A stretch of 64,000 bases of DNA, from positions 332,235 through 396,234 of the forward strand of contig NZ_NAAD01000001.1 in NCBI RefSeq assembly GCF_002093115.1, read 5' to 3'. This document shows positions 10,055 to 17,626 of this stretch, in pieces. A program made the translations under genes and the position numbers. The notes under the pieces were generated by a model. That model did not search any database. It saw only the letters and a list, made by a program, of their open reading frames with translations, and was not told where the DNA came from. The stretch is from Geothermobacter hydrogeniphilus. Lineage in GTDB: Bacteria; Desulfobacterota; Desulfuromonadia; Desulfuromonadales; Geothermobacteraceae. Positions within the stretch are counted from its first letter, which is position 1. Each line of letters begins with the position of its first letter.

Positions 10055-10175
10055 ACCCGGAATCAATGTCGGATTTTGAGTGATTGACGGTCTGCCTCAC
10101 CGTTTGTTAATTTGATCGATATCCGTGTTCCCGACTGATATCGCTAACCATTGAATTGCTGACCTGACGTGGTCG

Positions 10176-10985
10176 ATGAATCTGACGAGGGGTTGCTGCA
10201 TAGTTCTGCTATTGGGATCTCTTTGGGGGTGCTCGCCGCCCAGGGGGGTCTATCATGCCGTGCAGCCGGGGCAGACTCTCTACCAGATCAGTCGCACTTA
10301 CGGGGTTGAAGAATCCTACCTCGCTCGTGTCAACCGGATTTCCGACCCGACCAGGCTGGCCGTCGGCCAACGCGTTTTTATCCCCGGGGCAACGTCCGTG
10401 AAACATGTGCCGGCGACGGTTTCCTTGTCCCGCAAAGCTGTTTCTTCAGGTAAACCCACCAGAAAACGCCCGGCGGCCGCCCCCGGCACCGGTTCCGGAC
10501 GGCAAGGGAAAAAGCCGGCCTCCGTGAAATCCCGCAAGCCGGCGACGAAATCGCATCACCCTCAACAGGATGCCGGCAGGACGAAGACGACCGGGACTCC
10601 GCCACCCGTCCGCAAGGGACATTTCCTCTGGCCGGCGCGCGGTCGGATTCTCAAGCCATTCGGCGGGCAGGGGAAAAATGCCGGCAACGGCATTGAAATT
10701 GCCGTGCGCAAGGGCAGCCCGGTTCACAGCGCCGCTGCCGGCAAAGTGATTTACAGCGGCAACGGCATCAGCGGTTACGGCAACCTGATCATTCTGCAGC
10801 ATGATGATTCCTTTTATACGGTTTATGGTTTCAACAGTAAAAACCTGGTCGAGGCCGGCGGTTTCGTCAGCAAGGGGCAGAAAATAGCTTTGTCCGGGGT
10901 TCCGCCCAGCGGTGGAAGCCCGCGACTTTACTTTGAAGTCCGCTATGGGAAACGCCCCGTCAATCCGATTTTTTACTTGCCATAA
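10176..10985 (+). CDS. nlpD: NlpD-like LysM/M23 lipoprotein
   Basis: This predicted outer-membrane lipoprotein of 269 residues has a lipobox (LLGSLWGC, cysteine near residue 19). A LysM peptidoglycan-binding domain follows at about 26-70 (YHAVQPGQTLYQISRTYGV). Then comes a basic Pro/Lys-rich linker (about 75-145) and a C-terminal LytM/M23 domain (about 150-268). In that domain the zinc ligands are altered: GNGIEIAV replaces the HxGxD-type motif, as in NlpD/EnvC activators. It is therefore probably a non-catalytic activator of an amidase in cell separation. It directly precedes rpoS. A possible promoter (TTGACG 10084, TAATTT 10108) lies upstream. Confidence 0.88.
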   Translation: MNLTRGCCIVLLLGSLWGCSPPRGVYHAVQPGQTLYQISRTYGVEESYLARVNRISDPTRLAVGQRVFIPGATSVKHVPATVSLSRKAVSSGKPTRKRPAAAPGTGSGRQGKKPASVKSRKPATKSHHPQQDAGRTKTTGTPPPVRKGHFLWPARGRILKPFGGQGKNAGNGIEIAVRKGSPVHSAAAGKVIYSGNGISGYGNLIILQHDDSFYTVYGFNSKNLVEAGGFVSKGQKIALSGVPPSGGSPRLYFEVRYGKRPVNPIFYLP

Positions 10986-11039
10986 CGCAGGCCGTTCCTT
11001 AGACTTCTGCCTGGTGCAAAGGGGAGGAGGGTGTATCCA

Positions 11040-12026
11040 ATGGAGGAGTTGGTTGAGGGCATGAGCGAAGTTGATCTGGAAGCGGGGACTTCGACCGTTA
11101 TGCGACCCGGTGTCGAGGATGTCCCGGAACCGACGGTTGCGCAGTTGAAGGAAGAAGCTCGCCGGGAAAAAACCGCTGCGGATGAGAGCCATTCCGACGA
11201 TGCCATCAAGCTTTATCTGAAGGAGATCCAGAAGACCAATCTCCTGACGGCGGCTGAAGAACGCGAACTGGCCCGCAGGATTTCGACCGGAGACATGGCG
11301 GCTCGGGATCGCATGATCGAGTCCAATCTGCGCCTGGTGGTCAAGATCGCCAAACGGTACATGAATCGCGGGTTGCCCTTCCTTGACCTGATCGAAGAAG
11401 GCAATATGGGGTTGATCAAGGCGGTCGAACGATTCAAGCTGAGCAAGGAATGCCGTTTTTCGACCTATGCCACCTGGTGGATAAGGCAGTCGATTGAACG
11501 GGCGCTGGTCAACCAGAGCCGAACGATTCGTCTGCCTGTCCATGTTTCCGACGATATCAACAAGCTGATCAAGGTCACCCGTGAACTGGTACCGAAATTC
11601 CGACGGGAGCCGAAGGTGGACGAGATCGCTTCGGCGATGGGCGTTGAACCGGCCTATGTCAATCGGTTGATGGTGCTGGTCAAGAAAACCTACTCCATCG
11701 AACATCCGATGGGAGAAAACAACGATTACAGCCTGATGGATACGATTGAGGATGCCTCAGCCCTCAATCCCCTGACCCTGGCTGAAGATCTCGACCGTTT
11801 CAACCATGTTTCGGAGTGGATGTCGACTCTCTCGGAAAGTGAGCAGGAAATCCTCAGCCTGCGTTTCGGTCTGAATGACCGTGAACCGCAGACGCTGGAC
11901 ACCATCGGCCGGAAATTCGGCGTAACGCGAGAACGCATCCGCCAGATTGAGGCCAAGAGTCTCGATAAGTTGAGACGCATCATGGCCGAAAAACGCGCCG
12001 CTGGGCAGGACCCGGATGAAGATTGA
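11040..12026 (+). CDS. rpoS: RNA polymerase sigma factor RpoS
   Basis: This sigma-70 group 2 factor is expected to direct stationary-phase and stress transcription. The 328-residue product has region 1.2 ([11 protein letters not shown]), region 2 ([19 protein letters not shown], and the -10 recognition helix [17 protein letters not shown]), region 3, and region 4 with the -35 recognition helix ([17 protein letters not shown]). It lacks the long region 1.1 and non-conserved region of RpoD, which with the nlpD neighbour supports RpoS. ATG 11040 is nine bases after AGGAGG (11025-11030); the GTG at 11031 abuts that site and is unlikely. apt begins 26 bases after the stop. Confidence 0.93.
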   Translation: MEELVEGMSEVDLEAGTSTVMRPGVEDVPEPTVAQLKEEARREKTAADESHSDDAIKLYLKEIQKTNLLTAAEERELARRISTGDMAARDRMIESNLRLVVKIAKRYMNRGLPFLDLIEEGNMGLIKAVERFKLSKECRFSTYATWWIRQSIERALVNQSRTIRLPVHVSDDINKLIKVTRELVPKFRREPKVDEIASAMGVEPAYVNRLMVLVKKTYSIEHPMGENNDYSLMDTIEDASALNPLTLAEDLDRFNHVSEWMSTLSESEQEILSLRFGLNDREPQTLDTIGRKFGVTRERIRQIEAKSLDKLRRIMAEKRAAGQDPDED

Positions 12027-12052
12027 ATCCGCTCCTGGAAAAGGACTCCGTC

Positions 12053-12568
12053 ATGGATGAGTTGAAAAGAATTATTCGCGATGTGCCCGATTTTCCCAAG
12101 AAGGGAATTGTTTTCAAGGACATCACCACGCTGCTGGCGGATGGTCGCAACTTCCAACGCATGATTGACCTGATGGCTCATCGTTATCTGGGACAGGGGA
12201 TCCAGAAAGTTGTCGGCGTCGAGGCGCGTGGTTTCATCCTCGGTTCGGCACTTGCCTACAAGCTCGGTACTGGCATCGCCCTGGTCCGCAAGCCGGGAAA
12301 ACTGCCGTGGAAAACCCTGCGGAAAACCTACGAACTTGAATATGGCACCGATACTCTTGAAATTCATATCGATGCTTTTGAACCGGGTGAGAAAGTTCTT
12401 ATCGCTGACGATCTGCTGGCGACCGGCGGAACGGTTGCCGCGGTGGTTGACCTTGTGCAGCAACTGCAGGCAGAGATTGTTGAATGTGCCTTTCTGGCCG
12501 AACTTGAATTTCTTCAAGGTCGCAAACGCCTTCCTGAGGGTAAGGTCCACAGCCTTCTTCAATTCTGA
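12053..12568 (+). CDS. apt: Adenine phosphoribosyltransferase
   Basis: This purine-salvage enzyme makes AMP from adenine and PRPP. The 171-residue product begins [19 protein letters not shown], contains the APRT segment [20 protein letters not shown] and the type I PRTase PRPP loop [13 protein letters not shown]. Length and order are standard. It follows rpoS closely and precedes tRNA-Arg by nine bases, so the tRNA may be co-transcribed with it. Confidence 0.96.
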   Translation: MDELKRIIRDVPDFPKKGIVFKDITTLLADGRNFQRMIDLMAHRYLGQGIQKVVGVEARGFILGSALAYKLGTGIALVRKPGKLPWKTLRKTYELEYGTDTLEIHIDAFEPGEKVLIADDLLATGGTVAAVVDLVQQLQAEIVECAFLAELEFLQGRKRLPEGKVHSLLQF

Positions 12569-12577
12569 CATTCTCTT

Positions 12578-12654
12578 GGCCCCGTAGCTCAGCTGGATAG
12601 AGCATTCGCCTCCTAAGCGAAGGGTCACAGGTTCGAATCCTGTCGGGGCCGCCA
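12578..12654 (+). tRNA. tRNA-Arg (anticodon CCT)
   Basis: The 77-base cloverleaf has acceptor arms GGCCCCG and CGGGGCC, a D-arm with AGCTCAGCTGGATAGAGC, the anticodon loop CTCCTAA between TTCGC and GCGAA, and a T-arm containing GGTTCGAATCC. The CCA end is encoded. Anticodon CCT reads AGG. No separate promoter is visible in the nine bases after apt. Confidence 0.97.
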
Positions 12655-12761
12655 GTTATTGTTCTGTTGGAAAGAATATTGCATGGGACAAGTCAGCGTT
12701 TGCTGCGAGAGTTGCGGCCGTGTTCCCGGCTGGACAAATAACGATCACGGAGTTTTTGTTT

Positions 12762-13322
12762 TTGAAAGTTTTCAACAGGTTGACACGAAGAGAAGTTCTC
12801 AAGGCGGGGGTTGGCGCCGGCCTCGGCCTGCTGCTGCCGCTGCCGGTTTTTGCTTATGCTGACGGGGATTTGACGACCGAACGCTGCCTCAGCCTTCACA
12901 ACCTGCATACCGGCGAGGTGTTGAAAGAGATCCCTTATCGAACTCCGCAGGGATATCAGAAAGATGCTCTTGAGGCTCTGAATTACCTGTTGCGGGATTA
13001 TCGTACCGGGGAACTCAAGGAGATTGATCCGCAATTGTTCGATCTGCTCTACGGCGTTCAGAACCGTTTAGGTGCCTGTGCCGAATTCCAGGTCATTTCA
13101 GGTTACCGTTCCCCACGCACCAATGAACTTTTGCGCAGGCGCAGCCGCGGTGTCGCGAAACACAGCCTGCACATGCTGGGCAAGGCGATCGATATCCGGC
13201 TGCCCGGTTGTGACCTGTCCCGCCTGCGGGCGGCGGCCGTTGCCGTCAAGGGCGGAGGCGTCGGTTATTACCCGAAATCGAATTTTGTTCACGTCGATAC
13301 CGGCCGCGTTCGCTACTGGTAG
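12762..13322 (+). CDS. YcbK/DUF882-family murein endopeptidase, Tat-exported
   Basis: The product belongs to the M15-like DUF882 family typified by MepK (YcbK), which cuts peptidoglycan cross-links. It has a twin-arginine signal (LTRREVLKAG followed by a hydrophobic stretch ending at VFAYA). The zinc-site pattern is HSLHMLGKAIDIRL for the first His and Asp and FVHVDTG for the C-terminal His. The start is uncertain. TTG 12762, nine bases after GGAG, gives 186 residues and a normal Tat peptide; a GTG at 12720 gives 14 extra residues. It stands alone between tRNA-Arg and a strong terminator. Confidence 0.85.
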   Translation: MKVFNRLTRREVLKAGVGAGLGLLLPLPVFAYADGDLTTERCLSLHNLHTGEVLKEIPYRTPQGYQKDALEALNYLLRDYRTGELKEIDPQLFDLLYGVQNRLGACAEFQVISGYRSPRTNELLRRRSRGVAKHSLHMLGKAIDIRLPGCDLSRLRAAAVAVKGGGVGYYPKSNFVHVDTGRVRYW

Positions 13323-13344
13323 CATCAGCTTTCATATCTCACCC

Positions 13345-13378
13345 GAAGGTCTGTCTTGACGGCAGACCTTTTTTCTTT
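13345..13378 (+). terminator. Intrinsic terminator after the murein endopeptidase gene
   Basis: AAGGTCTG pairs with CAGACCTT around a nine-base loop and is followed by a T-rich run. Confidence 0.88.
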
Positions 13379-13407
13379 TCAGCCTTCCGGCCACCCTGTA
13401 TTCTATA

Positions 13408-13424
13408 CCCTGAATCAGTGAGTT
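13408..13424. repeat. Family A half-element
   Basis: CCTGAATCAGTGAGTT (13409-13424) matches the arm of family A, followed by a TTCGCCGGTCA module like that at other copies. It lies between a terminator and the start of the next gene. Confidence 0.45.
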
Positions 13425-13500
13425 TGAGCTTTCGCCGGTCATGGGTTCGTTTCTTCAGATGATTGCTGAACGATTTTACGACGTATCCAGGAGTCACCAA

Positions 13501-14601
13501 GTGGCCAAGAAGATTTTCGTCGCCGCCACCGGTCAGAATTGCGGCAAAACCACCATCAGTCTCTCCCTGCTGCACATGGCGCGTAAAAAATATGAGCGGA
13601 TCGGGTTTATTAAACCCTTCGGCCCGAAAAGTGCCAGGTTTGAAGGGCGGGACGTCGATATGGATGCCAAGCTGATGGCCCGGGTCTATGACCTGGCCGG
13701 CGACATCAGCCTGATGTCTCCGGTTGTGCTTGAAACTGGAGATACCCGGCGCATCCTGGATGGCTATATCCGTCCCGAAGCCCTGCTGGAAAGAATCGTT
13801 GAGGCGGTCAGGGAGTTGGAGGAAAGAGTGGACTACCTGGTCCTTGAGGGCGCAGGTCATGTGGGCGTCGGTTCGGTTGCCGGCATCAGCAATGCCAGGG
13901 TCGCCCGTGCCGTGGAGGCTCCGGTGCTGATGGTCTCGGGGGCCGGTATCGGCAGTGCGGTTGATGACATCTGCCTCAACCTGGCGCTGTTCGATGCAGA
14001 AGGTGCGGATGTCAAACTGGTGCTGCCCAACAAGATCCGTGGTCGCAACCGCGAACTGGTGCTGCATTACCTGAAACAGGCGATGCTGCCGAAGGGCATT
14101 GCCGTACAGGCCGGATTCAACTATTCACAGATCCTGGCCAATCCGACCCTGCTGACCGTTTCCCGCCTGCTCGACCTTGAGCTTGAGGGCGATTCCCGGC
14201 AGATTTCGCGCATTGTGCACCATGTGCAGCTCGGGGCGGCGTCTACGCAGCGGGTTGTCGACCTGCTGTTGCCTTCGACCCTGCTGGTTGTGACCAGTAG
14301 TCGCGATGAACTTCTGGTCATGCTGTCGACCCTTTATCACATGCCCGAATATTTCGAAAAGATTGCCGGTATTGTCATTACCGGTGTTGCCCCCGTTTCC
14401 GCCATTACCCGGAAGATTCTCGAAGACAGCAGGATTCCATACATGCGCTGCGAACAACGAACCACGGCGGAAATATTTTCCCGACTGGAAAATTACGTCT
14501 CCAAGATAACTGCCGAGGACGAGGAAAAAATCAATCTCGTCCAGAAACTGGCCGAAACCGAACTTGACTTTAACGCCATCGATGAACTTTTCCGGATTTG
14601 A
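13501..14601 (+). CDS. BioD-like P-loop/DRTGG domain protein
   Basis: A 366-residue soluble protein. The N-terminal half (about 1-220) is a dethiobiotin-synthetase-like P-loop domain with IFVAATGQNCGKTTIS as Walker A and LVLEGAGHVGVGSVAG as the second nucleotide-site motif. The C-terminal part (about 215-330) resembles the DRTGG domain found with CBS domains and in the front part of long phosphotransacetylases (COG0857). The acetyltransferase domain of phosphotransacetylase is absent, so the protein is more likely regulatory than an enzyme of acetate metabolism. GTG 13501 is chosen because CCAGGAG lies seven bases upstream and the P-loop begins soon after. The function is not established. A ferritin-like gene follows from its own promoter. 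Confidence 0.75.
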   Translation: MAKKIFVAATGQNCGKTTISLSLLHMARKKYERIGFIKPFGPKSARFEGRDVDMDAKLMARVYDLAGDISLMSPVVLETGDTRRILDGYIRPEALLERIVEAVRELEERVDYLVLEGAGHVGVGSVAGISNARVARAVEAPVLMVSGAGIGSAVDDICLNLALFDAEGADVKLVLPNKIRGRNRELVLHYLKQAMLPKGIAVQAGFNYSQILANPTLLTVSRLLDLELEGDSRQISRIVHHVQLGAASTQRVVDLLLPSTLLVVTSSRDELLVMLSTLYHMPEYFEKIAGIVITGVAPVSAITRKILEDSRIPYMRCEQRTTAEIFSRLENYVSKITAEDEEKINLVQKLAETELDFNAIDELFRI

Positions 14602-14649
14602 TGGCTGTCGCTGTTCGACACATCCGGCCACCGCGGTGGCTGATGATGT

Positions 14650-14677
14650 TTGTACATTTCCCGAGGTTCGCTATACT
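14650..14677 (+). promoter_or_regulatory. Promoter for the ferritin-like gene
   Basis: TTGTAC (14650-14655) and TATACT (14672-14677) are 16 bases apart, and the latter is close to the consensus. The translation start is 47 bases downstream of the -10. A short palindrome CCACCGCGGTGG lies just upstream near 14630. Confidence 0.5.
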
Positions 14678-14723
14678 CCATCCGATATCGTTTTCCGGTT
14701 TTATTCCTGCCAGGAGGGTCTCC

Positions 14724-15170
14724 ATGATCAAACAACTCGAAATCTGTGCTGAAATTGAGGAAACCGTCAGCCGGGTTTATTCTTGCCTGGCCGAACAATT
14801 GCCGACGGGAAGTGAGCTGCGGTTGATCTGGGAAGAGATGGCCCGGGACGAACTGGAACATGCCCGGCTGTTGCAGTTCGCCCAGCGGTTTGAGCCCGAT
14901 AAAACGTACGCCGGTTATCATATCGCCGAGGATGAGGCCCGTCGGCTGCTGGTGGGGGTTCAGGAAACTTTCGACCTGGTGAGGATGAAAACACTGAGTG
15001 AACGGGAAGCGGTCATGGCGCTGTTGAAACTGGAAGAGGATTTCATGCGGGTGCATCTCCGCCTGGCCGTTGAGTGTCTGGATCCGACGATGCAGGAAAC
15101 CTTCAACCGGCTGGGCAAGGCGGATGAAACCCATGTCGCCCGTCTCAAAGAATACTCTCTGCGCAACTGA
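14724..15170 (+). CDS. Ferritin-like (rubrerythrin-type) domain protein
   Basis: A 148-residue all-helical protein with a four-helix ferritin-like pattern. Carboxylate and histidine ligands appear as EIEETVSRVYSC in helix 1, ARDELEHARLLQF (ExxH) in helix 2, KLEEDFMRVH in helix 3 and KADETHVARL in helix 4, which fits a di-iron site. There is no C-terminal rubredoxin domain with paired CxxC, so it is not a classical rubrerythrin. AGGAGG nine bases before ATG 14724 fixes the start. Oxidative-stress or iron-related redox chemistry is plausible for the family; the substrate is unknown. Confidence 0.75.
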   Translation: MIKQLEICAEIEETVSRVYSCLAEQLPTGSELRLIWEEMARDELEHARLLQFAQRFEPDKTYAGYHIAEDEARRLLVGVQETFDLVRMKTLSEREAVMALLKLEEDFMRVHLRLAVECLDPTMQETFNRLGKADETHVARLKEYSLRN

Positions 15171-15282
15171 CCCCTTGTTTTTCCTTTCTCCGCCCGGGTG
15201 CCGTTGGGGTGGTCAGTTTTCTTGCAATAACAGGGCAGCTGTGAAAAATTAATACCGCTGTCAACCCGTATTCGAGGCACCC

Positions 15283-16980
15283 ATGTATCTGAAGCATTTC
15301 GGTTTTGAAAAAAAGCCGTTCAATATCACTCCGAACCCGGACTTCATGTTTCTGAGCGCGACCCATAAGGAGGTCTTCGCTCATCTGCTCTACGGCATTC
15401 AGAACCATTGCGGTTTCATTGAAGTAACGGGGGAAGTTGGAACCGGCAAAACAACGGTTTTAAGAACCTTGTTCAAGCAGCTTGATGATGAGCTGTATCG
15501 TCTGGCACTGATCTTCAACCCCCGCCTTGACGCGGTCGAACTGCTGCAGAGCATCAACCGGGAATTCGGAATTGCCGCCGATACCGGCAGCCTGTCGGAA
15601 CTGCAGAGCCTTTTGAACGATTTTCTGCTGCAGCAGAACCGGGATGGTCATACCGTTGTTCTGGTGGTTGATGAAGCCCAGAACCTGTCTCCCGATGTTC
15701 TTGAGCAGATACGACTGCTTTCCAATCTTGAAACCGAAACGGATAAACTGATCCAGATTATCCTGGTCGGGCAACCGGAACTGCAGCAGATGCTCCGCCG
15801 TGACGACCTGCGGCAGCTGCGGCAACGGATTACCGTCAGCTATCACCTTGAGACGATGACGGAAGAAGACTCCCTGCGTTACATTCAGCATCGGATGTCC
15901 GTTGCCGGGCAGTCCCGTTCCGATCTTTTCACCCCCGCCGCACTCAAGCTTATTCTTAAACGCAGTGGTGGCAATCCCCGGCTCATCAATATTCTCTGCG
16001 ACCGTTGCCTGCTGGTCTGTTTCAGTGAAAACGGCAGCCAGGTCACTGACAAGCATGTGCGTCAGGCCCGTAAAGAACTCTGGCGCGAAAAGGGACATGA
16101 CAGCGGTGGCCGCCGTTACCTTTATGCGACACTCCTGCTGGCGGCTGTCATCCTCGCGGCCGGTTTCTGGTTCTACGATCAGGAAAAAAATCTGTCCGGC
16201 GCATCGCTGTCGGTTGAACAGCCCCTTCCCGCTGCTGAATCACCTCATCGATCGGTGCCTTCGTCAAGCGTCCTGGAATCGCCTGTTTCCGGTACCACGG
16301 ACAACCCCGGGCTGGAAAAAAGATTGTTCCGCCTGAGGCGTTCCCTTGACCGGTCGCCGGATGCCGCACGTATCGGCGTGGCCTGCAACGCTTTGCTCGC
16401 CATCTGGCATCTTCCACCGCTGAAGGACGGAGAGCGACTTGCCGTCAACGACATCGCTCATGCGGCCTCGACCCGGGGACTGGACGTGGCGTCCTACACC
16501 GGCGGACTGGAGGGTCTGTTACGTTTCAATCTGCCAGTCATTCTCGACCTGACAGTACCGGGTGCCCGTGGCCGGCGATATCTTGCCCTGACCGGTGTTG
16601 ACAGCGGCGGTTATCGTTATGCGCCTGTGATGGCCGGAATTGACCTGCTGCGGACCGAAGAGTTGAAAGCCCTCTGGTCTGGACGAGCGATTCTGCTGTG
16701 GCGGAATCATGACGGACTTTCCCCTGTCGGGCAGCCGGGTCAACGAGGAACCGATATCGAACGTATTCAGCAACTGCTCGCCAAGGCCGGTTATTATCGG
16801 GGCAACCCCACCGGGGTTTTCGACCAACCGACCGTCTCTGCAGTCACCCGTTTTCAGGCGGATTCGGGCCTGCTTCAGGATGGTCGGATCGGACCGCAGA
16901 CCCTGATCCTGCTGTACCGCGCGGCAGGTTTTTTCGAGGCCGAGCTTGGGGCGTCGACTTCCCGGGAGGAAGGGGCATGA
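15283..16980 (+). CDS. ExeA/GspA-like AAA ATPase with C39-like and peptidoglycan-binding domains
   Basis: ExeA-type proteins work with GspB to open the peptidoglycan for type II secretin assembly. The 565-residue product has a cytoplasmic AAA domain (about 1-265) starting MYLKHFGFEKKPFNITPNPD, with Walker A GEVGTGKTT at about 50 and Walker B VVLVVDEAQN at about 128. One transmembrane helix (about 286-304) follows. A periplasmic segment (about 360-480) resembles a C39-type peptidase but lacks the expected catalytic histidine. A peptidoglycan-binding domain (about 490-557, RIQQLLAKAGYYRGNPTGVF) ends the protein. Its stop overlaps the start of the next gene, which looks like GspB. The other type II secretion genes are not in the window. 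Confidence 0.85.
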   Translation: MYLKHFGFEKKPFNITPNPDFMFLSATHKEVFAHLLYGIQNHCGFIEVTGEVGTGKTTVLRTLFKQLDDELYRLALIFNPRLDAVELLQSINREFGIAADTGSLSELQSLLNDFLLQQNRDGHTVVLVVDEAQNLSPDVLEQIRLLSNLETETDKLIQIILVGQPELQQMLRRDDLRQLRQRITVSYHLETMTEEDSLRYIQHRMSVAGQSRSDLFTPAALKLILKRSGGNPRLINILCDRCLLVCFSENGSQVTDKHVRQARKELWREKGHDSGGRRYLYATLLLAAVILAAGFWFYDQEKNLSGASLSVEQPLPAAESPHRSVPSSSVLESPVSGTTDNPGLEKRLFRLRRSLDRSPDAARIGVACNALLAIWHLPPLKDGERLAVNDIAHAASTRGLDVASYTGGLEGLLRFNLPVILDLTVPGARGRRYLALTGVDSGGYRYAPVMAGIDLLRTEELKALWSGRAILLWRNHDGLSPVGQPGQRGTDIERIQQLLAKAGYYRGNPTGVFDQPTVSAVTRFQADSGLLQDGRIGPQTLILLYRAAGFFEAELGASTSREEGA

Positions 16981-17507
16981 GTTCTATTCTCAAGGCATTG
17001 AAAAAGCTCGAAGAAGAAAAAAATCGCCGGCAGCAGGGCAAGGTTGACATCGCCACGGATATTCTGCGCGCCACCGGCCGGTCAGGAAAACGAAACTGGC
17101 TCATGCCGTTGATACTGATCGTGCTGGTTCTGGGCGGGACCCTGGGAGGGATGTTTGTCGCCCGGATGTTTCTTCCCGAAGCTATGCGGCAGCCGGTGCA
17201 GACCCCGCCGGTGCAGACCCCGCCGGTGCAGACCCCGCCGGTGCAGACCCAGCCAGCGCAGTCCCAGCCAGCGCAGTCCCAGCCAGCGCAGTCCCAGCCA
17301 GCCGATCGCTTTGAACATCCCCGCCTGGTCGTTTCCGGCATTGCCTATCAGTCGAATGCCGAAAACCGGATGGCGGTTGTCAACGATCTTCCGGTCCTGG
17401 CCGGGACAACCGTGGCCGGGGTCGAAGTTGTCGAGATTCTTCCCGACAAGGTGGTTTTTCGGTTCAAGGGGAAACAGTTTTCGGTTCCCCTGTCCGACCT
17501 GCCCTGA
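16977..17507 (+). CDS. GspB-like general secretion pathway protein
   Basis: The 176-residue protein begins MSSILKALKKLEEEKNRR, the characteristic cytoplasmic start of GspB-family proteins. One transmembrane helix (about 42-63) follows, then a low-complexity Pro/Gln linker of seven five-residue repeats (about 73-107). The C-terminal domain is a GspB/PilP-like fold (HPRLVVSGIAYQSNAENRMAVV). In type II systems this protein pairs with ExeA/GspA. The ATGA overlap with the ExeA-like gene indicates translational coupling and supports one complex. Confidence 0.82.
   Translation: MSSILKALKKLEEEKNRRQQGKVDIATDILRATGRSGKRNWLMPLILIVLVLGGTLGGMFVARMFLPEAMRQPVQTPPVQTPPVQTPPVQTQPAQSQPAQSQPAQSQPADRFEHPRLVVSGIAYQSNAENRMAVVNDLPVLAGTTVAGVEVVEILPDKVVFRFKGKQFSVPLSDLP
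17193..17297 (+). repeat. In-frame 15-bp tandem repeat in the GspB-like gene
   Basis: There are seven 15-bp units: four of the CCGGTGCAGACCCCG type (encoding PVQTP, the last PVQTQ) followed by three of CCAGCGCAGTCCCAG (PAQSQ). Near-identical units at the DNA level suggest recent slippage, and unit number may vary between strains. Confidence 0.95.
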
Positions 17508-17626
17508 CCGATGAGGGCAGGGAACTCTTTTCAGGGAGTTGTCCCGATCAGTAACGCCCACAAGATCGTCAGTTGTCCGTTCATTTTCAGCTTGCTCCCC
17601 CGGTGGATACTGGTTTCCGCAGCGGT

